A DNA stretch of 64,000 nt from Acidimicrobiia bacterium. Its GTDB lineage: Bacteria; Actinomycetota; Acidimicrobiia; Acidimicrobiales; Bin134. The notes beneath the pieces were generated by a model. It made no database searches, was not told the origin of the DNA, and saw nothing but the letters and a program-made list of their open reading frames with translations. The position numbers and the translations under genes are program-made. This document shows, in pieces, positions 23,158 through 31,386 of the stretch (position 1 is the stretch's first letter; each line of letters opens with the position of its first letter). Location of the stretch: the NCBI GenBank assembly GCA_009842675.1, contig VYEX01000003.1, forward strand, positions 78,958-142,957, written 5' to 3'.

Positions 23158-25383
23158 CTAGGCGTCGTCGCCCCCAGCGTCTTCCCCGTCTCCGGTAAGG
23201 GGAGTGGACTTGGCCCGGGTCAGCGGCAGTTCCACCACCATCTCGGTGAACTCTCCCGGCTCGGTGTTCACGGTGATGGTGCCGCCGTGCTCGCGGATGA
23301 TGTCGTTGGACAGCGCTAGGCCCAGCCCGGTGCCCTCGTTGGTGGGTTTCGTGGTGAAAAACGGATCAAAGATCTTCGCGGCCACATCCGGAGGAATTCC
23401 GCTGCCGTTGTCCCGCACGCTGAGAATGGCGCTTTCGTCGGTGCGTCGACTCTTCAACACGACGGTGGGGGTGTAGTCGCCCACCGTTCCTGCCTCGATC
23501 AATTCCTTTTGCTTCTTGTTGGTGGCGTAGCCGGCGTTGGCCACAAAGTTCAAGAACACCCTTCCGAGATCTTGAGGGACAACCTCCAGCTGTCCCATGT
23601 CCGGATCGAACTCCTCCTCCAAAAGGACTTGGAACTCGGGATCCTGGGCTCGGGCGCTGTGATAGGCCAACAGCGAATGCTCGTGGATGAGATCGTTGAT
23701 GTCGGTCATCTGGGTCTCACCGCCGCCCCGGCCCATCAACAGCATGTCCTGAACGATCCGATTGGCCCGCTTTCCATGGGATTGGATGCGTTCGAGGTTG
23801 TCATTGAGATCTTGGTTGATTTCTTCGATGAGGTCTTTGTCCTCATCGGAGAGATTGTCGGTCAAGTCCTCGTAGACCTCGGCCATCTCCTCCAGCAACT
23901 CAGCCGAAGCCGCGGAGAAGTTGTTGATGAAATTGAGCGGGTTGCGGATCTCGTGGGCAACGCCGGCGGTGACCTCACCGAGCGCGGCCAACTTCTCCCG
24001 GGCGACGATTTGATCTTGGGCCTGGCTCAGCTCTTCCAGCACCTCTTGCAGCTCGTCGTTGCGCTCGCTCAACTCCTGGGCCAGCTGCTCCACCAGGTTC
24101 AACCGCTGGATTTCCAGCGCGTGACGACGGAACACTTCCAAAGCTGACGCCATCTCAGCAATCTCATCGCGGCCGCTGACCTCAATCTCCTCTTCCAAGT
24201 CGCCCTTGGCCAGAGTCCGCATACGACCGGACAGTCGCCCGATCCGGCGCAATAGGACTCGACCGACGAAGAGCCAGCTGATCAACCCCGCCCCGATGAC
24301 ACCGATGACGCTGATGATCACCAAGAGGATGCGGGCGGTGTTGATGGTTTGCGCTGAGTTCTCAGTGGCCTGGTCGGCTCCGGCCTGGGCTGTTTGGACG
24401 ATGGCGTGGACCTCGTCGAGGAGATCCACGGCGAGTGCCTGGTTTTCTGTCAGCAACCTGTCTTGGCGGGCAATGATCTCCAAGCGGTCTACCGACACCT
24501 GAAAGGCGCTCTCGTCGCCCTTCCCCAGAGCCAAGAGATCATTGACTGCCGGTTCCAGCCCCGGGACCATTTCCGATTCGGCAATAGCTGAGAGGCTGAT
24601 CTGAATGCGGTCATCAACCGACTCGAAGCTCTCAGTCAGCGGCTCGACAAAGGCAACCTCAGAGGCGATAAGGGCGCTGCCCATGAGTTCAGAAGCTTGA
24701 GCGACATCGGCCTGGAGGGCATTGAGATGTCGGTAGAGGAGCAGCTCGCCTCCCGATGTGCGGGTCATGGGGTCAATCGGGTCAGATACCTGATCTCGAT
24801 AGCCAGTGACCTGGAAGAACAGCTGGTCGTCGATGGCGGGGAGGATGATGCTGTTGGCGGCATCGGACAGAGTCGGAATCTCGATCTGAAGCTGTTCGAT
24901 CTTTCTGGTCAGGCTGTAGAAGTGGGGCATGTCGGCCGTGATGGTGGTGATGTTCTTCTCCAATTCATCGGCGGCCGCGGAGATTTCCTGAACGTGGACA
25001 TCAGTCGGATTTGCTCGGGCGAGAGGTTTGAAATGGTCGTTGAATTCCCGCTGGGCGGTGGCTACCTCGGCGGAAATGGTGGTGAATTGGTCAGACGGTG
25101 CGGTGGTGAGCCGGGGGGCGGCCGCAACGAGGGCGTTGCTGAACTCAGCTAGCCCGAACGCCCCGGCCAACTCGGGCACGCTCTCCTCGCTCACCCGTCT
25201 TTGGCTGTCGTCCACGTTGGAGAAGGAGATCCAACTCACGACGCTGGCCACAATTGTCAGTACGACCGCCCCGAAGATCCCCGCGTACAGCTGGGTGGAG
25301 ATCCGGCGATGGACTGCGGGCCGCTGGGCGCCAGTCGTGCTAGCGGCGGGTTCGGGGCCCTGTGGAGCGGTTGACTCGGTCAC
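23158..25383 (-). CDS. Membrane sensor histidine kinase with large extracytoplasmic helical domain
   Basis: 741 aa. TM1 is near residues 32-54, an extracytoplasmic, mostly helical region spans about 55-350, TM2 is near 352-374, and a HAMP-like linker and coiled coil follow to about 460. The phospho-acceptor His477 lies in GVAHEIRNPLNFINNFS. The ATP-binding boxes are complete: the N-box NFVANAGYATN, then DNGSGIPP and GTGLGLALS. There is no receiver domain in the protein. The extracytoplasmic part looks like the helical bundle of TorS-type sensors (inference). It begins at GTG 25383, overlapping the stop of the solute-binding lipoprotein as GTGA. Its likely partner is the receiver-PP2C protein encoded upstream, since no DNA-binding regulator is in the operon. 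Confidence 0.88.
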   Translation of the reverse strand: MTESTAPQGPEPAASTTGAQRPAVHRRISTQLYAGIFGAVVLTIVASVVSWISFSNVDDSQRRVSEESVPELAGAFGLAEFSNALVAAAPRLTTAPSDQFTTISAEVATAQREFNDHFKPLARANPTDVHVQEISAAADELEKNITTITADMPHFYSLTRKIEQLQIEIPTLSDAANSIILPAIDDQLFFQVTGYRDQVSDPIDPMTRTSGGELLLYRHLNALQADVAQASELMGSALIASEVAFVEPLTESFESVDDRIQISLSAIAESEMVPGLEPAVNDLLALGKGDESAFQVSVDRLEIIARQDRLLTENQALAVDLLDEVHAIVQTAQAGADQATENSAQTINTARILLVIISVIGVIGAGLISWLFVGRVLLRRIGRLSGRMRTLAKGDLEEEIEVSGRDEIAEMASALEVFRRHALEIQRLNLVEQLAQELSERNDELQEVLEELSQAQDQIVAREKLAALGEVTAGVAHEIRNPLNFINNFSAASAELLEEMAEVYEDLTDNLSDEDKDLIEEINQDLNDNLERIQSHGKRANRIVQDMLLMGRGGGETQMTDINDLIHEHSLLAYHSARAQDPEFQVLLEEEFDPDMGQLEVVPQDLGRVFLNFVANAGYATNKKQKELIEAGTVGDYTPTVVLKSRRTDESAILSVRDNGSGIPPDVAAKIFDPFFTTKPTNEGTGLGLALSNDIIREHGGTITVNTEPGEFTEMVVELPLTRAKSTPLTGDGEDAGGDDA

Positions 25384-26669
25384 GAGCTGGCGTCTCCCAT
25401 TGAAGCCTCCGACCGGTAGTTGCCGTTGGCGTCGATCACGGTCAAGAAGACGGCGTCAGATCCTTGATTGTCCACGGCGCGGCTGTCTTCTGCACCGAAG
25501 TCGAGGGCGAAACCGTCGATGTTGAATTGACCGGCGCCCAAGATGTTCTCCAAGAAGCAATCGCGGTCGAGAACGGCACCGCATGCTTCCAATCCGGAGA
25601 TGGCCAAACGACCGGCGATGTAGCCCTCCAAGGACACGAACCCCGGTTCAGCCGATGGGTCATATGCCTCCAAGGCTGCGGTATAGGAGGCCACTACGGG
25701 AATCGATAAGTCGGTGGGAAAGGGAATCACCTGGGTGACGTACACGCCCTCGCCGCCCGATCCCAGTTCGTCGGCTAGCGCGTTGCTTCCCACAAAGGAA
25801 ACCGTCATGAAGATGGGATCGAATTCGATGTGCCGGGCCCAAGAGATGAGGGCGGCGACCGGCTGGTAGGCGCCGATCAGGATCACGGCTTCGGGGTTGC
25901 CCAGCCTCAGGTCGAGCAGCCCCGACTTCACCGCGGTGGTGTTGCGGGGATACACCCCAGTGGCCACCAGGCTCATCCCCCGGCGTTCTAGCGCGGCTAG
26001 GGCTCCGTTGTAACCGGCTCGTCCGAAGGAGTCGTCCTGGAACATGACCGCGATTCGGGTAACGCCCAAGTCAGTGGTGAGCCGCTCGACCATTTCCTCG
26101 GTCTCCTGGGCGTAGGAGGCCCGGAGGTTGATGATGTTGTCCCAATGGTCGTCTCGGAGGAAGCCGGCCCCAGTGAACGGAGCGACATAGGGGATGCCCG
26201 CTTCGGCTGCTACCGGGGTGGCTGAACGCGATGTCGGCGTGCCCACCGCGCCTATGAGCGAGAAGACCTGCTCTGCGTTGATCAATGCCTGGGTGTTGGT
26301 GATGGCTGCCTCGGGTTCGTAGGCGTCGTCGCGAGTGACGAGCTCCAGCATGCGCCCGTGCACGCCGCCGTTTCGGTTGGCCTCTGCGAACGCTGCCATG
26401 ATGCCCAGGTTCATGTTGATACCCAACTCTTGGGCGGGACCGCTGAATGCCGCCGACTGTCCGAACACCACCCGGTCGTCAAACACCCCCGGCACTCCTG
26501 TGCTTGCTGCGCCGTTTTGGGCTGGTCCGGCAGTCGGGGTGGCGGTTGGCTCAAGCTGTGCGGGATCAGTGGCATTGGATCCGCAGCCAGACAGCACTGC
26601 GGCGAATACAACGATTGCCAGACCAGCGAACCGCACTTTGCGCAGGATTCTCAGTGCCGAATCCCTCAC
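25380..26669 (-). CDS. Branched-chain-amino-acid-type solute-binding lipoprotein
   Basis: 429 aa. The N-terminus is a lipoprotein signal (basic MRDSALRILRKVR, hydrophobic stretch, lipobox LSGC with Cys29), so it is anchored outside the membrane. The body is a type I periplasmic-binding fold (Peripla_BP_6/LivK type): VFGQSAAFSGPAQELG, NRNGGVHGRMLELVTRDDAYEPE, and VMFQDDSFGRAGYNGA. No ABC permease or ATPase genes are near. It overlaps the anti-sigma-type ATPase upstream and the histidine kinase downstream (4 nt each), so it is probably a ligand receptor that presents solute to the kinase, like TorT with TorS, rather than an importer subunit. The ligand is unknown. Confidence 0.85.
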   Translation of the reverse strand: MRDSALRILRKVRFAGLAIVVFAAVLSGCGSNATDPAQLEPTATPTAGPAQNGAASTGVPGVFDDRVVFGQSAAFSGPAQELGINMNLGIMAAFAEANRNGGVHGRMLELVTRDDAYEPEAAITNTQALINAEQVFSLIGAVGTPTSRSATPVAAEAGIPYVAPFTGAGFLRDDHWDNIINLRASYAQETEEMVERLTTDLGVTRIAVMFQDDSFGRAGYNGALAALERRGMSLVATGVYPRNTTAVKSGLLDLRLGNPEAVILIGAYQPVAALISWARHIEFDPIFMTVSFVGSNALADELGSGGEGVYVTQVIPFPTDLSIPVVASYTAALEAYDPSAEPGFVSLEGYIAGRLAISGLEACGAVLDRDCFLENILGAGQFNIDGFALDFGAEDSRAVDNQGSDAVFLTVIDANGNYRSEASMGDASS

Positions 26670-27139
26670 GACTCGGGGCGTACGACGAGCTTTAGGTGGT
26701 TGCGGTCGTTTTCCCGGCGATACTCCAGTTCCTCGCCCATAGTCCGAACGAGATAGACCCCCAACCCACCGATTGGGCGCTCGTTGAGGGAAAGGGTGAC
26801 ATCGGGCTCGGGGGCGTCGGTAAGCGGATTGAAGGGCGATCCGTCATCGGTCAGGCGGATTGTCAGGGCGTGATCCTTGGACTCCAATTCAAGGTCGATT
26901 TCTGTGAGACCGCTGGTGTCACCGTGGGTCAATGTATTGAGCACCAACTCTTCCAGAATCAAGTTGGCATGCATGGTCAGGGTTATCGGCCAATCGCCTG
27001 CCTCGGCCATCTCATTCAACAAGTCTTCGATCATCGGCAAGACATCGGAGGGATGGCCTTGCTCCGGAGGGTGGGAAAGATGCAGCGATCGTTGCATTTC
27101 AGCAGCCTCGTGGGGCGGGCTGAAAGCGGGTAGAGACAA
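26666..27139 (-). CDS. RsbW-like anti-sigma/serine kinase ATP-binding protein
   Basis: 157 aa GHKL ATPase. LILEELVLNTLTHG is the N-box, LTDDGSPFNPL the G1 box, and RPIGGLGVYLVRTM the G2 box, the order found in RsbW/SpoIIAB. Such proteins sequester a sigma factor and phosphorylate a STAS antagonist; one is encoded in the same operon. The annotated TTG 27139 follows the upstream stop directly. An ATG at 27097 with GAGG upstream would give 143 aa and is a reasonable alternative. No sigma-factor gene is in the window, so its target must lie elsewhere. Confidence 0.82.
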   Translation of the reverse strand: MSLPAFSPPHEAAEMQRSLHLSHPPEQGHPSDVLPMIEDLLNEMAEAGDWPITLTMHANLILEELVLNTLTHGDTSGLTEIDLELESKDHALTIRLTDDGSPFNPLTDAPEPDVTLSLNERPIGGLGVYLVRTMGEELEYRRENDRNHLKLVVRPES

Positions 27140-28294
27140 TCATGAGGGGCGTCGCAGGGTGAGGCAGGTGATGTCGTCAGATTGAGGGGCATCACCGGCG
27201 AAGTTCCGCACGTATTCGAACACCGCCTCGTTGGCCGAGGTGGCGTTTTCGGGTGGGTTGCCCTCGAACACCTCCGTCAACCGTCCCAAGCCGAATTGCT
27301 GGTTGTCGGCGTTCATGGCCTCGGTCACGCCGTCGGTGAACAGCACCACGGTGTCGCCCGGTTCCAATGTGACCGACTCCTGGGTGTAGACGACATCGGC
27401 GGCGATGCCCAGCGCAATTCCCTTGGTGAGCGGCAATTCGGTAACCGAGCCGTCGGCCCGTACCAACATCGGTGGGTCGTGGCCGGCAATGGAGTAGGTG
27501 AGCAATCCGGTTTCCGGATTGAACAGGGCGTAGATCAGCGTGACGAACATGAAGGTGGGGTTGTCCTGCTGGAGCTGGTTGTTGACCTCGGTCAGCACCA
27601 TCTGCGGCTCGCGAACGCCGATGGCCGCCCCCTTGAGCGCGGTCCGGCTGGACATCATGAACATCGACGCGGGGATGCCCTTGTCGGACACATCGGCTAC
27701 AACGAGCCCAACCTCATTGTCGAGCTTGAAGTAGTCGTAGAAGTCGCCGCCCACGTTGCGGGCCGGTTCCATGTTGGCCGAAACCTCGCATCCATCTGTC
27801 TCCGGGGGAATGGCGGGCAGGATGGACTGCTGGAGCTGGCTGGCGATGCTCAGCTCATTTTGAAGGGCCACGAGCTGATCGCGCGATGCCAGTGCTTCCC
27901 GCCATTCGGCCAAGTGATCCAGAGTGCGGGCGATAGTGATCTTCAGGTCGTCGAAGTCGATGGGCTTGGTGACGAAGTCGAACGCTCCCCGATTCATGGC
28001 GGTGCGGATGTTGTCCATGTCGCCGTAGGCCGAGACGATCACCGCCCGGAGATTGGGGTCGACGTCGGGAAGTTGTTGGAGCAGGGTGAGGCCGTCCATC
28101 TTGGGCATGTTGATATCGGACAGGACCATGTCGATGGTCGGATCGGCGTTGAGCTTTTCCAGTGCGTCCACTCCGTCGCAAGCGAATACGAACTCGTACT
28201 CCTTGGAACGGATTTGCCGCCGCATCCGCTGAAGGACCAGAGGTTCAAGATCCGGCTCGTCGTCGACGACCAGGATCTTGTAGGTGTCGGTCAA
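27140..28294 (-). CDS. Receiver-domain SpoIIE/RsbU-type PP2C phosphatase
   Basis: 384 aa. The N-terminal receiver (residues about 5-125) has the acidic pair Asp11-Asp12, the phospho-acceptor Asp60 (VLSDINMPKMDG) and the conserved Lys in FVTKPIDF. A short coiled linker (ALQNELSIASQLQQSILP) leads to a PP2C domain with ARNVGGDFYDYF, VVADVSDKGIPAS and the C-terminal SDDITCLTL metal site. This is the RsbU-like output: phosphorylation of the receiver should control dephosphorylation of the STAS protein. It starts with TTG 28294. The histidine kinase three genes downstream is the obvious phosphodonor. Confidence 0.88.
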   Translation of the reverse strand: MTDTYKILVVDDEPDLEPLVLQRMRRQIRSKEYEFVFACDGVDALEKLNADPTIDMVLSDINMPKMDGLTLLQQLPDVDPNLRAVIVSAYGDMDNIRTAMNRGAFDFVTKPIDFDDLKITIARTLDHLAEWREALASRDQLVALQNELSIASQLQQSILPAIPPETDGCEVSANMEPARNVGGDFYDYFKLDNEVGLVVADVSDKGIPASMFMMSSRTALKGAAIGVREPQMVLTEVNNQLQQDNPTFMFVTLIYALFNPETGLLTYSIAGHDPPMLVRADGSVTELPLTKGIALGIAADVVYTQESVTLEPGDTVVLFTDGVTEAMNADNQQFGLGRLTEVFEGNPPENATSANEAVFEYVRNFAGDAPQSDDITCLTLRRPS

Positions 28295-28298
28295 GGGT

Positions 28299-28628
28299 TT
28301 ACCCCTGTTTGGCGTCGTCTACCGATGAGAAAACGTTGATGATCTGATCAAAGCCACTGATACGGAACACGTCGCCTACCGCTTCGGTCAATGAGCAGAT
28401 GCTGAAGGACTTGTTCTGCTTGTCGAGGTTCTGAGCTGCCATCAGCAGCACACGGAGACCCGCGCTGCTGATGTACTCAAGGCCGCCAAGATCCAGGATG
28501 ATCTGCTGGTCGCCAGGATCGAACATTCCTTGCAGGGACTCCAGAAAATCCGACGCATTGGATCCGTCTACCCGGCCTGAAGCGGTGACGACCAGCGTGT
28601 CGCCGGAGCGGTCGTGGCTGAATTCCAT
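28299..28628 (-). CDS. STAS-domain anti-sigma factor antagonist (RsbV-like)
   Basis: 109 aa single STAS domain. LDLGGLEYISSAGLRVLLMA contains the regulatory serine (Ser54/Ser55) that RsbW-type kinases phosphorylate and PP2C phosphatases restore. It is the first gene of the five-gene operon, 4 nt before the phosphatase, with an upstream region of about 133 nt for the promoter. When dephosphorylated it should bind the RsbW-like protein and free the sigma factor. Confidence 0.88.
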   Translation of the reverse strand: MEFSHDRSGDTLVVTASGRVDGSNASDFLESLQGMFDPGDQQIILDLGGLEYISSAGLRVLLMAAQNLDKQNKSFSICSLTEAVGDVFRISGFDQIINVFSSVDDAKQG

Positions 28629-28675
28629 AGTTGGGCCTCTCTAGTTGGGTCCTATCTCGGATCATTCTGTCAGCC

Positions 28676-28692
28676 GGAATCATACACATTCC
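28676..28692 (-). promoter_or_regulatory. Candidate promoter/operator of the sensor-partner-switch operon
   Basis: On the reverse strand TATGAT (28679-28684) is a good -10 box, about 50 nt before the STAS start. It lies inside a small inverted repeat, GGAAT and ATTCC around 7 nt (28676-28692). No clear -35 is seen, and no SigB-type GGGTAT element was recognised. Confidence 0.3.
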
Positions 28693-28761
28693 AATGGGCT
28701 GAGGGATCGGGAGATGCTGATTCAGTTGCAGGAGACACTGTGTGCCTGACGGGTAGGGGAA

Positions 28762-29940
28762 TCAGCTGGGCTGGGAGAGAATAAGCGCGCTGGTGGGGAC
28801 CGCAGTGCCGGCAGTGGCCAGTACGTTTTGCACGTCGTCGATCTGGTTCACCGAGGTGCCCCGAATCTGTCGTACCCCCTCGGCAATGCCGTTGAGGCCG
28901 TGTATGTAAGCCTCTCCGAGCTGGCCTCCGTTGGTATTGATGGGCAGTCGGCCGTCCCGCTCGAGGTGGCCGTCGCGGATGAAATCCTTGGCCTCGCCTC
29001 GGTCGCAGAAACCGAATTCTTCGAGCTGGGGGAGTACCAGCGGGGTGAAGTGGTCGTAGATGATGGCGGTTTGGATGTCGTCGGCCGACAAACCGCTCGA
29101 CTGGTAGAGCTGGCGGGCGCACAATTCCATCTCGGGTATGCCGGTGATGCTGTCGCGGTAGTAGCTCTTCATCATGTGCTGGTCTTCGGCGACGCCCTGG
29201 GCGGCTGAGGCAATCACCGCTGGCTTCTGCTTGAGGTCCTTGGCCCGCTCGGCGGTGGTCACCAGCAAGGCTTGGGCACCGTCGGTTTCTTGGCAGCAGT
29301 CCAAAAGGCGCAGCGGCTCCACGATCCAGCGGCTGTTCTGGTGGTCTTCGAGGGTTATGGGCCGCTGGAAGAAGTGGGCGTAGGGGTTGGTGGCTGCGAA
29401 GGCCCGGTCGACCACCGACACCCGTCCGAAGTCTTCGGTGGTGGCCCCGTACTCATGCATGTAGCGGGTGGCGAACATGGCCACCCATGAGGCCGGTGTG
29501 ACCAGCCCGAAGGGCGAGCTCCACGAGAAGCTGACTTCTGACGCTTCGGCACCGGCCGGCCGGTCCTGCACCCCGGCACCGAAGCGGTGCCATGAGCGTT
29601 CATTGAAGGCTCGGTAGCACAGCACGTAGTCAGCCGCGCCGGAGTAGAGGGCCTGGCAGGCCACGGCGATCACTCCGCAGGCCGCTCCCCCGCCGTGGTG
29701 GACCATGGAGAAGTGGGTCAGCTCTTCGATGCCCAGGTTGCGGGCCACCTCGATCTCAGGGTTCTGCTCGGCTGAATAGGTCACGAAGCCGTTGACCTTT
29801 TCGGGCGGAAGCCCGGCATCTTCGCAGGCGGCCAGGCAGGCTTCCACCGCCTGGTCCATCGGCGTGCGGCCCGAGTCCTTGGTGAACGGGGTGGCGCCGA
29901 TCCCGGCGATGGCGCATTCGTAGGCGTATTTCAGGGCCAT
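28762..29940 (-). CDS. ltp2: Ltp2-like aldolase/lipid-transfer (thiolase-fold) protein
   Basis: 392 aa thiolase-fold protein of the Ltp2/SCP-x branch. Tyr295 (AIIYDHFTPL) and Tyr345 (GEAYIHGLNG) sit where Ltp2 aldolases carry essential tyrosines (from memory of the family). The middle contains VHHGGGAACGVIAVACQAL. In steroid side-chain degradation Ltp2 cleaves the hydroxylated C22 acyl-CoA by retro-aldol reaction to a 17-keto steroid plus propionyl-CoA, and it needs the DUF35 domain of ChsH2. The fused ChsH2-ChsH1 protein is encoded 9 nt upstream, so substrate formation and cleavage are adjacent. The exact steroid or other substrate is inferred. Confidence 0.82.
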   Translation of the reverse strand: MALKYAYECAIAGIGATPFTKDSGRTPMDQAVEACLAACEDAGLPPEKVNGFVTYSAEQNPEIEVARNLGIEELTHFSMVHHGGGAACGVIAVACQALYSGAADYVLCYRAFNERSWHRFGAGVQDRPAGAEASEVSFSWSSPFGLVTPASWVAMFATRYMHEYGATTEDFGRVSVVDRAFAATNPYAHFFQRPITLEDHQNSRWIVEPLRLLDCCQETDGAQALLVTTAERAKDLKQKPAVIASAAQGVAEDQHMMKSYYRDSITGIPEMELCARQLYQSSGLSADDIQTAIIYDHFTPLVLPQLEEFGFCDRGEAKDFIRDGHLERDGRLPINTNGGQLGEAYIHGLNGIAEGVRQIRGTSVNQIDDVQNVLATAGTAVPTSALILSQPS

Positions 29941-29949
29941 GGCGTTCTC

Positions 29950-31359
29950 CTACGCTCTGGGCAGGGCCAGGTCGACGGTTCCGGTCACGTGGGGTCCCCG
30001 GCTGTTCTGGCCCCGGAATGACACTTCGACGATGGCCTCGCCGTCGGCCTCCCGCTTGGCGGTCACCGATCCCGACATGGTCATGCAGTCGTAGGGGTAG
30101 TTGGGGGCACCGAGGCGGATCTTCAGGTTCTTGAAGACGGCGTCCGGTCCGGCCCAGTCGCCGATGTAGCGGGCTGAGAGGCCGCTGGACGTGAGGATGT
30201 TCATGAAGATGTCCTCGGAGCCCTTCTTGAGGGCCATGTCCCGGTCGTGGTGTACATCCTGGTAGTCGCGCGACGCGATGGCGGTGGACACGATCAGCGT
30301 GGGCGTGAGAGGAATCGGGCACAACGGCAGGTCGTCGCCCACGCTCACCTCATCGAATGTCAGCGTGGTGGCATTACGGGGCACCCGGGCGGGTCGAAAC
30401 ACCGGAATGCTCACATCTTCATGGGTCTGCATGTGCCAGGCCTGTAGCGGCATGCCCACCTTGAGTTGATCGGGGCTGCAATCGGTGATGTTGGTCACGA
30501 GGCGAACGCCCTCTTCCAGCTCCACCAGCCCGATGTTCAGCGGATAGTCGAAGGAGGGCACTCGGGGGTGATGGGCCACCACGTGTGAGTAAAGCGTGCC
30601 CTTCCCGGAGACTGCGATATAGCCCATGTCGGTTGCACCGCAGGCCGGGCAGCGGGTGCCGGGCGGGTGCTGGAGGCGCCCGCACTTGAGGCACTGCTGG
30701 ATGCGCAGCTCCCCAACGCGGCTTCCCTGCCAGAAGAAGTCGGTGTCCTGGTTGCGACTGGGACGGGGGCGAGGCGGGCGTTCGGTGCCCGAGTCTTCGT
30801 CACCCCCGGTACTGGCGGTTCGCCCAGTGCCGGGGCGGAACTTGAGGATGCGGAAGAACATGGAGCCGACGTGGTCGCCGTGCTGGTCGTGGTACTCGGT
30901 TTCGGTGGTGACGAAATGGCCGATGCCCAGAGCGGTCTGTTTCTCCTCCGACACTTCAACCAGCTTGACAACGCCGGTGAGGTGGTCGCCGACTTTGAGA
31001 TAGCAGTGGTACACGTGCTCGGAGTTGGTGGCCACTACGCCGACATAGCCGGCTTCGTCCAACATGGCGTACACCCCGGATGCGGGGTCCTTGGGATCGT
31101 TGACTCGGGGGATTAAGCCGATCATGGTCCAGGCGTTGAGCATGGACGGAGGGGCGACGATCTCACCGTGTGGGCCTTGGCTGGCGGAGTCGGGGTCGGT
31201 GTAGAGGGGGTTGGCGTCCTCCATGGCATCGCACCAGTGGCGGATCATGGGCTGGTTCACTGGATCCCGAGCGACTGTCGGAGTACCGGCACTGCCGACC
31301 TCCTTTCGGAGCTTGGCGACGAACGCTTCCTTCTGCTCGTCGGTCATCTCATCGCTCAT
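29950..31359 (-). CDS. Fused ChsH2-DUF35-ChsH1-type enoyl-CoA hydratase
   Basis: 469 aa with three parts in a row. Residues 1-175 form a MaoC-like hot-dog domain in which the catalytic His is a Tyr (DANPLYTD, Tyr53), as expected for the non-catalytic ChsH2 half. Residues about 205-330 are DUF35, with a zinc ribbon at Cys223, Cys226, Cys237 and Cys240. Residues about 335-469 form a second hot-dog domain with an intact Asp365/His370 pair (RDYQDVHH), as in ChsH1. In M. tuberculosis these are two proteins, ChsH1 and ChsH2, that hydrate the steroid enoyl-CoA before Ltp2 cleavage. Here one chain carries both, and ltp2 follows directly. A long Gly/Pro/Arg linker (about 176-203) joins the parts. ATG start at 31359. 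Confidence 0.85.
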   Translation of the reverse strand: MSDEMTDEQKEAFVAKLRKEVGSAGTPTVARDPVNQPMIRHWCDAMEDANPLYTDPDSASQGPHGEIVAPPSMLNAWTMIGLIPRVNDPKDPASGVYAMLDEAGYVGVVATNSEHVYHCYLKVGDHLTGVVKLVEVSEEKQTALGIGHFVTTETEYHDQHGDHVGSMFFRILKFRPGTGRTASTGGDEDSGTERPPRPRPSRNQDTDFFWQGSRVGELRIQQCLKCGRLQHPPGTRCPACGATDMGYIAVSGKGTLYSHVVAHHPRVPSFDYPLNIGLVELEEGVRLVTNITDCSPDQLKVGMPLQAWHMQTHEDVSIPVFRPARVPRNATTLTFDEVSVGDDLPLCPIPLTPTLIVSTAIASRDYQDVHHDRDMALKKGSEDIFMNILTSSGLSARYIGDWAGPDAVFKNLKIRLGAPNYPYDCMTMSGSVTAKREADGEAIVEVSFRGQNSRGPHVTGTVDLALPRA

Positions 31360-31386
31360 GTGCTTCCCCTTCGACCGCTGCGGACG

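Noticed and set aside
25380..26669. ABC importer component
   Set aside because: There are no permease or ATPase genes nearby; the gene overlaps the kinase and ATPase genes of a signalling operon.
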